Shown here in pieces: positions 1 to 9,460 of a DNA stretch of 64,000 bases. Position numbers and translations under genes: made by a program. The DNA lies in contig NZ_LT629804.1 of NCBI RefSeq assembly GCF_900105865.1, forward strand, positions 186,001 to 250,000, read 5' to 3'. This DNA is from Arcanobacterium phocae (GTDB taxonomy: Bacteria > Actinomycetota > Actinomycetes > Actinomycetales > Actinomycetaceae). The notes below the pieces were generated by a model. That model was not told where the DNA came from. It ran no database searches and saw only the letters and a list, made by a program, of their open reading frames with translations. The first letter of the stretch is position 1; each line of letters begins with the position of its first letter.

Positions 1-823
1 CTTGCCGTGGCGACAAACTCGCGATCCGTGGGCAATTTTGTTATGCGAAGTTATGAGCCAGCAAACCCCAGTATCGCGGGTTGAACCAACCTGGCAAGCC
101 TGGTTAGAACGGTGGCCGACCCCAACAGACCTTGCAGCTGCGACCCCAGCAGACGTTCTATTAGCGTGGGACCGAATGGGCTACCCTCGTAGAGCCTTGC
201 GGCTACGCGAATGCGCACAAGCAATCGTCCAACAATTTGCTGGGAATGTTCCACGGCAGCGGGAGGACCTGCTGAGTTTGCCTGGAATTGGTCCCTACAC
301 TGCCGACGCAGTGCTTGCTTTCGCCTATGAGGACTATTCGGTCGTGCTCGATACAAATATCAGGCGAGTCTTAGCACGCTGGCATGGCGAGGCACTGCCC
401 GCCCCAACGCAAACTCAGGCCGAACGTAACCGCGCTAGTAGTTTTGTTCCTACTGATCCAGCACAAGCATGGCGTTGGAACGCTGCGATTATGGAATTTG
501 GCGCACTGGTATGTACGGCACGGAATCCGCGGTGCGAGGAGTGTCCCGTCGTCGACGTATGTGAATGGAAAAAGGCTGGCTACCCAGCCGATGCTTACGC
601 ACCTACTCGGACAACTCAGAAATGGGTCGGTACGAATCGGCAAGCGCGCGGTATGATTATGAAAATTTTCCGTGCACAACCATCCCAGTCGTTTGCAGAA
701 GAAACCTTAATCGCACGTAGCCAGCTTCCGAGCCAGCGGTTTACGCCAGCATTGTCCGGGCTGGTAAGCGATGGCCTACTCGTTCAGACAAAAGCTGGAC
801 ACTACCGTTTACCACATAACTAA
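1..823 (+). CDS. mutY: A/G-specific adenine glycosylase MutY (5' end cut by window)
   Basis: Base-excision repair glycosylase that removes adenine mispaired with 8-oxoguanine. The gene enters from outside the window: the first visible residues already lie in the conserved N-terminal region (LPWR, then a VMSQQT helix), so the true start is missing. A helix-hairpin-helix (LPGIGPYTA, about residue 93 of the visible part) is followed by the catalytic Asp in VLDTN (about 117). Four Cys with spacing C-x6-C-x2-C-x5-C (about 171-187) make the [4Fe-4S] site typical of MutY. The tail after the cluster is short, with no clear Nudix-like domain. Its stop codon directly abuts that of the convergent regulator downstream. 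Confidence 0.93.
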   Translation, partial: LPWRQTRDPWAILLCEVMSQQTPVSRVEPTWQAWLERWPTPTDLAAATPADVLLAWDRMGYPRRALRLRECAQAIVQQFAGNVPRQREDLLSLPGIGPYTADAVLAFAYEDYSVVLDTNIRRVLARWHGEALPAPTQTQAERNRASSFVPTDPAQAWRWNAAIMEFGALVCTARNPRCEECPVVDVCEWKKAGYPADAYAPTRTTQKWVGTNRQARGMIMKIFRAQPSQSFAEETLIARSQLPSQRFTPALSGLVSDGLLVQTKAGHYRLPHN

Positions 824-1774
824 CTAGCTAATTTCACGTAACCGCGCGGCAGCGTCTTCGTCAATAATAAGATCCGTTACTACCCCGGCACGCAACGCCG
901 CCCGAGCAGCCACCACTTTATCAATACCCGAAACAACACAGATCCGGCGTTTAATATGCGACAGCTCATCCGGTGTTGGCCCAGAGGCACGTTGATTAAT
1001 CGCCAAGTCTCGCCAGGTTCCATCAGCCCGCAATAAGACGGTACAGACGTCGCCAACAACGCCGTCGTCTTTGATAGCCATGAGATCTTGCGGGCTAAGA
1101 TAACCGCCCGAATACACGAGCGAAACATTGTGCCCGGTCATGGACCCAACCCCGAACACTGCTACGTCTGCCGAAGCTTGGAGTTTGCGTACCGACGCAA
1201 TGGAGCGCTCGCGCCACAAGGCTTCTTTGGTTGCAGTGTAGTCAAAGAACGCTGGAACCGAAAAATGCTGGACCATGCTGCCGTGGGCTCGCCCGAAAGC
1301 TTCCATGATTGCCCCCGCATAAGGGATCCCTGTTGTTGACGGATTCGCGGCTCCGTTTAGCTGTACCACAACCGATCCGGCGGCCTGCCGTGGCACTAGA
1401 TGATCGGCAATAGCGGAAACAGTATTGCCCCAGGCCACTCCAATTACTGTGTTTGGTTCCATTAATCCTGAAATGAGCACACCAGCCATTTGAGCTACCG
1501 CGTTCAGACGACGTACCTCGTTGGCCTGGAACGGTACTGGCACCACGTGAGTTCGCACATTATATGTATCGCTTACCCAGGTAGCAATAGTGGAAGCAAC
1601 TTCCTGCGGCGGATGCAAGGTGATCTGCACTAACCCTTCATCGCGAGCTGATTTGATGAGACGAGAAACCGTAGAGCGCGAAACGTTTAACCGGCGAGCG
1701 ATAGTTTCCATTGTTTCACCTTGCACATAATGCATCATTGCTGCTTCATATGCGGTATTTACGCGTTCTGCCAT
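824..1774 (-). CDS. SorC-family transcriptional regulator, probable glycerol-operon regulator
   Basis: 316 aa. The N-terminal helix-turn-helix (about residues 18-45, with ETIARRLNVSRSTVSRL) precedes a C-terminal sugar-phosphate-binding domain of the SorC/DeoR-like class (GVAWGNTVSAI and VFGVGSM segments). That is the full length expected for the family. Members bind a phosphorylated sugar or polyol and control adjacent catabolic genes. The gene is divergent from glpABC with 180 bp between the starts, and a near-perfect palindrome lies in that gap, so control of the glycerol genes is the natural inference. Classical GlpR is a DeoR-type protein, so this is a different family in that role. The effector (glycerol-3-phosphate?) is not shown by the sequence. 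Confidence 0.85.
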   Translation of the reverse strand: MAERVNTAYEAAMMHYVQGETMETIARRLNVSRSTVSRLIKSARDEGLVQITLHPPQEVASTIATWVSDTYNVRTHVVPVPFQANEVRRLNAVAQMAGVLISGLMEPNTVIGVAWGNTVSAIADHLVPRQAAGSVVVQLNGAANPSTTGIPYAGAIMEAFGRAHGSMVQHFSVPAFFDYTATKEALWRERSIASVRKLQASADVAVFGVGSMTGHNVSLVYSGGYLSPQDLMAIKDDGVVGDVCTVLLRADGTWRDLAINQRASGPTPDELSHIKRRICVVSGIDKVVAARAALRAGVVTDLIIDEDAAARLREIS

Positions 1775-1823
1775 ATCTCATCTTTCTGCCACTCCAGTGA
1801 ATACGGAACACCTCTCACTCTAC

Positions 1824-1849
1824 ATGAACGATCGTGCACAGTTGTTCAT
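1824..1849. promoter_or_regulatory. 26-bp near-perfect palindrome, probable operator of the SorC regulator
   Basis: The half-sites are ATGAACGATC and AGTTGTTCAT around a central GTGCAC; 20 of 26 positions are symmetric (three mismatched pairs). It lies between the divergent regulator and glpA, the expected place for an autoregulating SorC operator. A second, weaker inverted repeat, TGTGC-N8-GCACA, sits at 1913-1930 just before the glpA ribosome-binding site. The symmetry is seen directly; the binding protein is inferred. Confidence 0.55.
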
Positions 1850-1954
1850 GATCCAAAAATTAGGGTCACTTAATGAGATGAGTGCACCATAAAACATTAC
1901 AGTAGAACCAGGTGTGCAACGATGCGCACAAATAAAGAGTGAGGAAAAGATGCC

Positions 1955-3679
1955 ATGAAAACATTGTCAACCGATGTTGTGGTAATCGGCGGCGGTGCCA
2001 CCGGTGCTGGCATTTTGCGCGACTTGGCTATGCGTGGATTTAACGCAATACTGCTAGAACGCGCTGATGTTGCGCAAGGAACGTCCGGCCGTTTCCACGG
2101 CCTGTTGCACTCCGGCGGACGCTATGTCGTGTCGGATCCCCGATCCGCAACCGAATGCGCCGAAGAGAACGCCATTATCCGACGGATCCATTCTGATGCA
2201 GTCGAAGAGACCGGCGGTCTGTTCGTTGTTACTCCAGAAGATGACCTAGAGTTCTCTGATCGGTTCTTGCAAGGCGCCAAAGACACTGGTGTGCCATGCG
2301 AAGAAATTTCAGTCAGCAAAGCATTGCAGTTGGAACCACGTCTCAATCCGGGAATCAAGCGTGCTTTCGCCGTCGAAGACGGTGCAGTTGATGGCTGGCG
2401 TATGTGCTGGGGACTTATCGAATCTGCCCGTGCACTCGGCTCCCAAGCTCTGACCTATCACAAGGCCACCAAGATCATTCATACCAACGGCACAGTTTCT
2501 GCAGTCATCTGCCAAAATGAGCGAACTGGTGAGCAGATCCACATCAACTGCCGGGCAGTACTCAATGCAGCTGGTCCGTGGGCAGGCCAAGTGGCAGCCA
2601 TGGCTGGCGCACACGGCGTCGACGTCGTCCCCGGCCGCGGAATCATGATCGCCATGAACCACCGCCTCTCCCACCGCGTCATTAACCGGTGTATCCATCC
2701 GGCCGACGGCGACATTATCGTCCCAGCTCACACCGTATCCATCATTGGCACCACCGATAAGGCCGTTGAAAACCCCGACTTCCTCGAAATTGAGCATGAT
2801 GAAGTTATCCAGATGCTCAACGCTGGCGAAGTCCTTATCCCTGGATTCAAGAACTCTCGCGCAGTCCACGTTTGGGCTGGCGCACGTCCACTTGTCAAGG
2901 ACTCACGCGTATCGTCCACCGATACCCGTCACATGTCCCGTGGTATGGCGATTATTGATCATTCCGAACGCGATGGCATTTCCGGAATGTTTACGATTGC
3001 CGGTGGAAAACTCACCACATATCGTCTTATGGCGAAGAACGTGGTTGATGCACTTATGGAACACTGGGGCGAAAACCGTCCGTGTACCACCGAAACCGAA
3101 GCCGTCCCTTCGGCTAAAGGCAAGCGCACGCACCGCAATTCTGACCGGCTGGCTAAGGTTGAAGCCACCCGCGATCAAGATTCAGTACTGTGCGAATGCG
3201 AGCTTGTTACACGGTCGATGATTGAAGACCAACTCGCTGCTCAGCCGGAAGCTAACTTGGACGATGTTCGCCGGCAGACTCGCCTAGGAATGGGTCCATG
3301 CCAAGGCACCTTCTGCGCGATCCGCGCTGCTGGCGTGATGCATGAGGTCTATCGCAAGGCAGAAACTACTACTGCTGAAGGCTCTGCCCCAGCAGCTGCC
3401 GACCGCACCTCAACGATGCTCCGGCTATTTACCACAAACCGTTTCGACGGCGTCTACCCACTGCTGTATGGCGAGCAAATGCGTGAAGCTGCGCTCAACC
3501 AGTGGATTTTGCAGGGCACTCTTGACATTGACCACCTCCCGGCACCAAGTTCCGAAGCGAAGCTGGCAACTGGAGATCTGGCAATGGTTCACGGCCGGCC
3601 AACTCCACCTAAGACCCAACTTGTTGGTCCACGTATGGCCCACACTGACTCCTCGGTTAACGAAGAAGGTGACAACTGA
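1955..3679 (+). CDS. glpA: Anaerobic glycerol-3-phosphate dehydrogenase subunit A
   Basis: 574 aa FAD flavoprotein that oxidises glycerol-3-phosphate to dihydroxyacetone phosphate, feeding electrons through GlpB and GlpC to the quinone pool. The FAD-binding GGGATGAG motif is at residues 12-19. A C-terminal BFD-like [2Fe-2S] domain carries CEC (about 412) and a later C-x4-C (GPCQGTFC). The start has a good ribosome-binding site (GAGGAAA, seven bases upstream). The stop overlaps the glpB start by one base (TGATG). First gene of glpABC, and probably controlled from the palindromic operator upstream. The length and the fused [2Fe-2S] domain match GlpA rather than aerobic GlpD. Confidence 0.95.
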   Translation: MKTLSTDVVVIGGGATGAGILRDLAMRGFNAILLERADVAQGTSGRFHGLLHSGGRYVVSDPRSATECAEENAIIRRIHSDAVEETGGLFVVTPEDDLEFSDRFLQGAKDTGVPCEEISVSKALQLEPRLNPGIKRAFAVEDGAVDGWRMCWGLIESARALGSQALTYHKATKIIHTNGTVSAVICQNERTGEQIHINCRAVLNAAGPWAGQVAAMAGAHGVDVVPGRGIMIAMNHRLSHRVINRCIHPADGDIIVPAHTVSIIGTTDKAVENPDFLEIEHDEVIQMLNAGEVLIPGFKNSRAVHVWAGARPLVKDSRVSSTDTRHMSRGMAIIDHSERDGISGMFTIAGGKLTTYRLMAKNVVDALMEHWGENRPCTTETEAVPSAKGKRTHRNSDRLAKVEATRDQDSVLCECELVTRSMIEDQLAAQPEANLDDVRRQTRLGMGPCQGTFCAIRAAGVMHEVYRKAETTTAEGSAPAAADRTSTMLRLFTTNRFDGVYPLLYGEQMREAALNQWILQGTLDIDHLPAPSSEAKLATGDLAMVHGRPTPPKTQLVGPRMAHTDSSVNEEGDN

Positions 3680-4878
3680 TGAAAATTGTGGTTGTAGGCG
3701 CAGGACTCGCTGGACTGTCCACCGCTATGATGTTGACCGAAGCAGGACACCGGGTAGAGATCGTTTCTAAGGGAATCGGCGGATTGTTGTTGTCTTCCGG
3801 CGGCCTGGACGTTTACGGTTGGACCCCTGACGGTGTACCCGTGTCCCAGCCGTTTGAGAAAGTTGCGGAACTTAGCGGTACTTCTCATCCTTATGCTCAG
3901 ATCGGAGCAGATGCTGTCCGCAAGGGCATCGGCTGGCTCAGTTCCCGAATTCCAGCATTTTCATTCCCCGCTGGGGAAGAATCGAACGCGCTAGTGCCGA
4001 CGGCGGTGGGTGCAGTTCGCCCAATGCTCGGCTTACATTCAACTATGTCTGCGTTGGAAGACGGGCAAAAGCTCGTCGTCGTCGGACTTAAGCAGTTCAA
4101 GGACTTCCCAGCACAGCTGATCGCTGATAACCTCAGCCGGTCCCCGCTGGTTGACGTTACGGCACGAGCAATCACGATCAGCTTGGATATTCGTTCGCAC
4201 GAAGCCGATTCAGCGGCAACGAATATTGCCCGTTTCTTAGACACTCCGGGAGGGCGCGAAACGTTTGTTAGCGCTCTGCGCGGGCAGGCACAACCGGATG
4301 AAATTCTGTTGGTCCCAGCCATGCTTGGACTAAAGCCACAAAGCTACGAGCACATCGTTGCATCTTTAGGCGTACGGATTAGCGAAGTCCCCGTAGCACC
4401 GCCGTCAGTTCCGGGCCGTCGTATTAACGACGCCCTAGTCCAGGCAGCTAAAGCTTCTCGCGTGGACCTCTCGAACAACGCACAAGTCATTGGCTGCGAC
4501 CACGAAAATGGCCGTATCACCGCGGTTCATATTCAGCGCGCTGGCCGAGTTACCGTGGCTGAAGTCGATGCGGTCATCCATGCCGGTGGTGGTTTTGAAT
4601 CTGGTTCACTCACCCGAACCCCGGAAGGTACCATTTTTGAACGCGCTTTCGATCTCCCTGTACACCACGCTGAGAATATTTTCAGCTCTGGAGTGCTCGT
4701 AGACGAGAAGATGCACCCAACCGATGAGGACGGCAACGCCGTCTTCCACAATATGTACTTGGCTGGATCTATAATCGGCGGGGCACATGCCCCAGCAGAA
4801 AAGTCCGGCGAAGGGATCGCGTTAGGTTCAGCTTGGGCGGCAGCTCATGCTGCAATGAGCGAAGGAGAAAACCGATGA
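3679..4878 (+). CDS. glpB: Anaerobic glycerol-3-phosphate dehydrogenase subunit B
   Basis: 399 aa flavoprotein subunit of the GlpABC complex. An N-terminal Rossmann dinucleotide fold (VVVGAGLAGLSTAMML, residues 4-19) is followed by SSGGLDVYG, typical of GlpB. The C-terminal part has the LAGSIIGG...SGEGIALGSAW pattern that closes the FAD site. It overlaps glpA by one base and glpC by four (ATGA), so the three are translationally coupled. Function depends on both partners, and both are present and intact. Confidence 0.93.
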   Translation: MKIVVVGAGLAGLSTAMMLTEAGHRVEIVSKGIGGLLLSSGGLDVYGWTPDGVPVSQPFEKVAELSGTSHPYAQIGADAVRKGIGWLSSRIPAFSFPAGEESNALVPTAVGAVRPMLGLHSTMSALEDGQKLVVVGLKQFKDFPAQLIADNLSRSPLVDVTARAITISLDIRSHEADSAATNIARFLDTPGGRETFVSALRGQAQPDEILLVPAMLGLKPQSYEHIVASLGVRISEVPVAPPSVPGRRINDALVQAAKASRVDLSNNAQVIGCDHENGRITAVHIQRAGRVTVAEVDAVIHAGGGFESGSLTRTPEGTIFERAFDLPVHHAENIFSSGVLVDEKMHPTDEDGNAVFHNMYLAGSIIGGAHAPAEKSGEGIALGSAWAAAHAAMSEGENR

Positions 4879-6137
4879 GCCTGGAATACGCCAAAGCGTC
4901 TCTGGCGCGTATGTCCCTTGATTCGTGCGTTAAGTGCACGATCTGTGAATCTCAGTGCCCCGTTATTCGGGCAACGGATTTGTTCACCGGCCCGAAGTTC
5001 GTCGGTCCACAAGCTGAACGTTTCCGGGCGGGTAAATCTGTCGATTATTCGCTCGATTACTGCTCCGGCTGCGGTATTTGTACGACGTCGTGTCCACAAG
5101 GCGTGAAGATTGCGGAAATCAATGCGCAAGCGCGTGCAGTGATGAAAGCTGATCACATGCCGATCCGTGATCGCATCATTCCAGAGACCATTCTCGAAGG
5201 CATGCTTCTAACTCCGGTTGCTCCAATCGCAAACGTGGTATTGGCTAACAAGCCTATCCGTACGGTCATTGAAAAAGTTGTGGGAGTACACCGGGACGCA
5301 CCAATGCCAAAGGCGCGGATGCAAACCTTCCACGGCTGGTACAAGAAGCACAAGCGGCAACGTGACCAAAAGTTGGGTGCGGACTACATTGCACCACGTG
5401 GACCGCTCGTGTTCTTCCACGGCTGTGCAGGTGGCTATTTCGAGGTTGAAACATCGAAGGCTACCGTTGAAGTTCTGGAATACTTAGGCTACGAAGTGCT
5501 CGTTCCAAAGCAAGGCTGCTGTGGCTTGGCACATCAATCAAACGGCTTGTTCGGCCGTGCAGAATCACAGGTTAAGAAGCTGGCGCGCCAGCTTGCCGAT
5601 GCCGGCGAAGGCCTCACCATTATTGGTTCTTCTGGTTCTTGTGCCGGTATGTTGCGCCACGAAGCTCACGAAATTATGGGCGTGGACGATCCGGTGCTAA
5701 ACGACGTTGGTTCGCGCGTTGTGGAGCTGTCTGAGTTCTTGCTCGAATTGATCGACAAGGGCGAATTCCCAGTCGAAGATTTGCATCACTGGGATATCAC
5801 TGTTCCATATCACCAGCCGTGCCAGGTGAAGTCCCAAGGTATTGGTATGCCAGCAATTCGCATGATGGAAACCATTCCAGGAGTTAAGGTGGTCGAGTCT
5901 GGCGAACCGTGCTGTGGTATTGCCGGAACGTATGGTTTGAAGAAGGAAAAGTACGAAGTCGCACAGCGTGTTGGTAAGCCACTGTTCGACATGGTCAAGA
6001 GTACTAATCCTCGCCTGGCTGCGTGTGAGACCGATACCTGCCGTTGGCAGATCGCCAAGGGCACCGGCGCGAAAGTTGTTCACCCGGTGCAGATTATGCA
6101 TCACGCGCTTGGGCTCGGGAACGTCTTTGCTAAGTAA
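4875..6137 (+). CDS. glpC: Anaerobic glycerol-3-phosphate dehydrogenase subunit C, iron-sulfur membrane anchor
   Basis: 420 aa with the ATG at 4875, which overlaps the glpB stop (ATGA) and follows a GGAG site; longer upstream readings would run into glpB. Two ferredoxin-type Cys clusters (CVKCTICESQCP about residues 16-27 and CSGCGICTTSCP about 60-71) bind two [4Fe-4S] centres. Two CCG domains follow, with CCGLAHQ near residue 215 and CCGIAGTYG near 350. It takes electrons from GlpAB and passes them to menaquinone. A strong hairpin follows the stop. Confidence 0.94.
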   Translation: MSLEYAKASLARMSLDSCVKCTICESQCPVIRATDLFTGPKFVGPQAERFRAGKSVDYSLDYCSGCGICTTSCPQGVKIAEINAQARAVMKADHMPIRDRIIPETILEGMLLTPVAPIANVVLANKPIRTVIEKVVGVHRDAPMPKARMQTFHGWYKKHKRQRDQKLGADYIAPRGPLVFFHGCAGGYFEVETSKATVEVLEYLGYEVLVPKQGCCGLAHQSNGLFGRAESQVKKLARQLADAGEGLTIIGSSGSCAGMLRHEAHEIMGVDDPVLNDVGSRVVELSEFLLELIDKGEFPVEDLHHWDITVPYHQPCQVKSQGIGMPAIRMMETIPGVKVVESGEPCCGIAGTYGLKKEKYEVAQRVGKPLFDMVKSTNPRLAACETDTCRWQIAKGTGAKVVHPVQIMHHALGLGNVFAK

Positions 6138-6163
6138 GCATTAATTCACAGTTGACAATGCCA

Positions 6164-6191
6164 CGGCACCTCGTCTGATGACGGGGTGCCG
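6164..6191 (+). terminator. Hairpin after glpABC
   Basis: A 12-bp stem (CGGCACCTCGTC / GACGGGGTGCCG, one G-U pair) with a TGAT loop, 26 bases after the glpC stop. The T-tract is only partial (TTGGTTG). It probably ends or weakens the glpABC transcript before the next gene. Confidence 0.65.
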
Positions 6192-6211
6192 TTGGTTGTA
6201 AACTGGATGCT

Positions 6212-6871
6212 ATGTCCACCCCACTGAGTAATGATGGCTTGTTCGACCTTCCGGAAGGCACGCAGCGTGTGCCCCGTGCGAAGGTTATTTTGGTTACTGG
6301 CCCGTCTGGTAGCGGGAAGACTCGTTTTACGTCACGGACCGGTCTTCCCGTGGTTTCTTTAGACGATTTTTATTACGACGGCGATCGGCCGGGGTTACCA
6401 CATCGGCACGGTATGGTGGACTGGGATTCCCCCGCAACCTGGGATCGCGAAGGTGCAGTCACCGCACTAGTTGAGTTATGCACGAAGGGCGAAACAACTG
6501 TTCCTATTTATGACATGCCTTCGAATGCTCGCGTCAGTGAACGAATACTGAGTATGGATGGCCGGCGCCATGTCTTGGCGGAAGGTATTTTTGCCGCTGA
6601 GATTGTTGATGATCTACGTAAAGAGGGTATCTTGGCAGATGCCTTGTGTATTTCACGGCCACGAGTTCAAACCTTCTGGTTCCGGTTGATGCGTGATCTT
6701 GATGAGGCACGTAAACCGCTGCCTAACTTGCTGCGCCGCGGTATTGCTCATTTTTTCCACGAGCCACAGATGTATCGCGATCTCGAGGCTAAGGGTGCTC
6801 GCCGAGTTTCTTATCAGGAAGCTCAAGAAGTGCTGACTCAAATGTTGGCAGCACAGCGCTGGTCGATTTAA
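6212..6871 (+). CDS. P-loop kinase of the uridine/phosphoribulokinase type
   Basis: 219 aa. The Walker A motif GPSGSGKT (about residues 30-37) is followed by the LDDFYYDGD element and VDWDSPATWD, which recall the substrate- and Mg-binding regions of uridine kinases. It is annotated as uridine kinase-like in many actinobacteria; the substrate is not proven. It lies between glpC and glpF, behind a hairpin, so it may have its own promoter: TAAACT lies seven bases before the ATG and no Shine-Dalgarno is visible, which suggests a leaderless start, but no good -35 is seen. No obvious role in glycerol use. Confidence 0.75.
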   Translation: MSTPLSNDGLFDLPEGTQRVPRAKVILVTGPSGSGKTRFTSRTGLPVVSLDDFYYDGDRPGLPHRHGMVDWDSPATWDREGAVTALVELCTKGETTVPIYDMPSNARVSERILSMDGRRHVLAEGIFAAEIVDDLRKEGILADALCISRPRVQTFWFRLMRDLDEARKPLPNLLRRGIAHFFHEPQMYRDLEAKGARRVSYQEAQEVLTQMLAAQRWSI

Positions 6872-6911
6872 CAAACGATAACGAAAACAAGTGCATAATT
6901 TACAGATATTC

Positions 6912-7032
6912 ATGCACGGATGTGCATCTGAGATTTCACCTTAACAACACACCCCAATATATGTAAAAGTAGAAGTGTGTGCTGGATTACACGTCAGCAT
7001 TCGTGTTATCACGCTCCCCGCAATGAGGCGGG
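6912..7032 (+). promoter_or_regulatory. Inverted repeats in the glpF upstream region
   Basis: Three dyads lie in the 179-bp gap before glpF: ATGCAC-GGAT-GTGCAT at 6912-6927, ATTACACG-N8-CGTGTTAT at 6986-7009, and CCCGC-N6-GCGGG at 7017-7032. The first shares the GTGCAC-type core with the palindrome before glpA and could bind the same regulator. The last sits 20 bases before the start codon and could form a hairpin in the leader. No riboswitch family is recognised. Confidence 0.35.
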
Positions 7033-7050
7033 TAGGGAAAGGCGGAGAAT

Positions 7051-7797
7051 ATGAATCTTCTCGAAATTTTTGTGTCCGAAATGATCGGTACAGCATTACT
7101 TATTACTCTTGGCGTTGGCGTTGTTGCCACAACATTGCTTACGAAGTCCAAAGGAAAAGGCACTGGTTGGTTGCTCATCAACTTTGGCTGGGGTTTTGCA
7201 GTCATGATTGGTGTCTATGGCGCCTGGAAAACCGGCGGACACCTTAACCCCGCAGTAACTCTTGGTATCGCAGCAACCGGAGCAGAGGAGTTCGTCCCTG
7301 GCGTTGCTATTACATTTGCTACCATTTCTGCCTACATTGCTGGCCAAATGGTTGGAGCTATGGTGGGTGCAGCGCTCGCTTGGTTGGCTTACAAGGACCA
7401 TTACAATGCTCATGAAAACCAAGCAGAGATTCTTGGTACTTTTGCAACCGCTCCAGAGATTCGTAACTACACCTCAAATATTATTACTGAGGCAATTGGA
7501 ACCTTCGTTCTACTAGCCTGGGTCATCATTAACGGTAGTACTCCTACACAGATTGGCCCGTTGGCGGTAGCCCTTGTTATCGTATCTATCGGTGCTTCCC
7601 TCGGTGGCCCGACTGGATACGCAATCAATCCTGCCCGCGACCTTGGCCCACGTATTATGCACGCAATTTTGCCAATCAAGGGCAAGGGTGGTTCGGATTG
7701 GGCATACGCATGGGTACCGGTGGTTGGTCCGATCATCGGCGCAGTTCTTGCTGGCCTGCTCTTCGGCGCTAATACACTCAACATTGCCGGACTATAA
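7051..7797 (+). CDS. glpF: Glycerol uptake facilitator (aquaglyceroporin)
   Basis: 248 aa, six membrane helices and the two half-helices of the MIP family. Both signature NPA motifs are present: GGHLNPAVTL (about residues 61-70) and GYAINPARDLGPR (about 190-202). The Asp after the second NPAR is the usual glyceroporin marker. It lets glycerol diffuse into the cell for GlpK, encoded 59 bp downstream on the same strand. The start is preceded by GGCGGAG. Confidence 0.93.
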   Translation: MNLLEIFVSEMIGTALLITLGVGVVATTLLTKSKGKGTGWLLINFGWGFAVMIGVYGAWKTGGHLNPAVTLGIAATGAEEFVPGVAITFATISAYIAGQMVGAMVGAALAWLAYKDHYNAHENQAEILGTFATAPEIRNYTSNIITEAIGTFVLLAWVIINGSTPTQIGPLAVALVIVSIGASLGGPTGYAINPARDLGPRIMHAILPIKGKGGSDWAYAWVPVVGPIIGAVLAGLLFGANTLNIAGL

Positions 7798-7856
7798 ACC
7801 ACACTATTTATTGGCGACGACGACGTCGTCAAACGCTACTAAGTTAGGACTACTCA

Positions 7857-9389
7857 ATGACTGAGAAAAAGTACGTAATCGCAATCGATCAGGGAACCAC
7901 ATCGTCCCGCGCTATCGTCTTCAACCATTCCGGCGAGATCGTTTCTCTTGGCCAGAAAGAACACGAGCAAATTTTCCCAAAAGCTGGCTGGGTTGAGCAC
8001 AATCCAATCGAGATTCGGGATAATATTCGTGAGGTTATTGGTCAGGCTCTGTCGAAGGCTGATATTAACCGCCACGAGATCGCGGCAGTAGGTATCACGA
8101 ACCAGCGCGAAACTGCGGTGGTGTGGGATAAGAACACTGGCGAACCGATTTATAACGCAATCGTCTGGCAAGACACCCGTACCGACGCTATCGTCCGGGA
8201 ACTCGCTGGCGACGAAGGCCCAGACAAGTACAAGGATATCTGTGGTCTTCCCCTAGCAACCTACTTCTCTGGGCCGAAGATTAAGTGGATTTTGGACAAT
8301 GTCGAAGGCGCTCGGGAAAAGGCTGAAGCCGGCGATCTCCTGTTTGGCAACACCGACTGCTGGGTTTTGTGGAATCTTACCGGTGGACCAAACGGTGGCG
8401 TCCACATCACTGATGTCACTAACGCTTCCCGAACGATGCTTATGGATGTTCGCAAGCTAACGTGGGATGAAAGCATCTGTAACGAGATGGGCATTCCGAT
8501 GTCGATGCTGCCAGAGATTCGTTCCTCCTCCGAAGTTTATGGTCATGGTGCAAAGAACTCCTTGCTGATTGACACCCCGATTTCCGGTATTTTGGGAGAC
8601 CAGCAGGCTGCAACCTTCGGTCAGGCGTGTTTCCAGAAGGGCATGGCGAAGAACACCTACGGCACTGGTTGCTTCATGCTCATTAACACCGGCCATAAAG
8701 CTGTAACGTCAGAAAACGGCCTGCTCACCACCGTATGCTACAAGATTGGCGACCAAGAGCCGGTTTATGCACTTGAAGGTTCGATTGCAGTCACCGGATC
8801 TCTTGTTCAGTGGCTACGCGACAACCTCGGCATTATTTCAACCGCTCCCGAGATCGAGGAGCTAGCCGAGACAGTTGAAGATAACGGCGGAGTCTACTTC
8901 GTTCCAGCGTTCTCTGGCCTTTTCGCTCCATATTGGAAGGACGATGCTCGCGGCGCAATCGTTGGCTTAACACGCTTCAATAACAAGGGCCACTTGGCTC
9001 GCGCAGTTCTGGAAGCTACCGCATTCCAGACTGCTGAAGTTCTTGAGGCTATGAATGCTGACTCTTCGGCCGATCTTACTGAATTGCGCGTCGACGGCGG
9101 TATGACCGCGAACAACACGCTCATGCAGTTCCAGGCGGATCTGCTTGGAGTTGACGTTGTGGTACCAGAAGTCGCCGAAACAACTGCCCTCGGCGCAGCA
9201 TATGCAGCCGGTATCGCAGTTGGTTTCTGGAACGGCGAAGATGACGTTATCGCTAACTGGAAGGAAGGCAAGCGGTTCACGCCGAAGATGCCTAAGGCAG
9301 AGCGCGATCGTCAGATGCGTCTGTGGAAGAAGGCCGTCACCCGCACGTTCGATTGGGTTGATGAAGATGCCGAAAAGATTGACTACTAA
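7857..9389 (+). CDS. glpK: Glycerol kinase
   Basis: 510 aa, full length for the FGGY kinase family. It phosphorylates glycerol to sn-glycerol-3-phosphate. The N-terminal phosphate-binding segment is DQGTTSSRA (about residues 11-19) and the second ATPase motif is DGGMTANN (about 414-421). An AGGA ribosome-binding site precedes the ATG. It forms a unit with glpF. The last 90 codons, and a short internal segment, occur again downstream as a decayed copy. Confidence 0.96.
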   Translation: MTEKKYVIAIDQGTTSSRAIVFNHSGEIVSLGQKEHEQIFPKAGWVEHNPIEIRDNIREVIGQALSKADINRHEIAAVGITNQRETAVVWDKNTGEPIYNAIVWQDTRTDAIVRELAGDEGPDKYKDICGLPLATYFSGPKIKWILDNVEGAREKAEAGDLLFGNTDCWVLWNLTGGPNGGVHITDVTNASRTMLMDVRKLTWDESICNEMGIPMSMLPEIRSSSEVYGHGAKNSLLIDTPISGILGDQQAATFGQACFQKGMAKNTYGTGCFMLINTGHKAVTSENGLLTTVCYKIGDQEPVYALEGSIAVTGSLVQWLRDNLGIISTAPEIEELAETVEDNGGVYFVPAFSGLFAPYWKDDARGAIVGLTRFNNKGHLARAVLEATAFQTAEVLEAMNADSSADLTELRVDGGMTANNTLMQFQADLLGVDVVVPEVAETTALGAAYAAGIAVGFWNGEDDVIANWKEGKRFTPKMPKAERDRQMRLWKKAVTRTFDWVDEDAEKIDY

Positions 9390-9410
9390 TCAACTGAACG
9401 ATTAACTGAG

Positions 9411-9439
9411 TGGAGCCCGGAGAAAACCTCCGGGCTCCA
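9411..9439 (+). terminator. Hairpin after glpK
   Basis: A perfect 12-bp stem (TGGAGCCCGGAG and its complement) around an AAAAC loop, 22 bases after the glpK stop. No long T-tract follows. It also lies just beyond the stop of the convergent membrane-protein gene, so it may serve both strands. Confidence 0.7.
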
Positions 9440-9460
9440 TCCATAAATAGTGCCAGTACG

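Noticed and set aside
7819..7830. GACGACGTCGTC palindrome between glpF and glpK
   Set aside because: GACGTC-rich runs are frequent in this sequence, including inside genes, so it cannot be called an operator.
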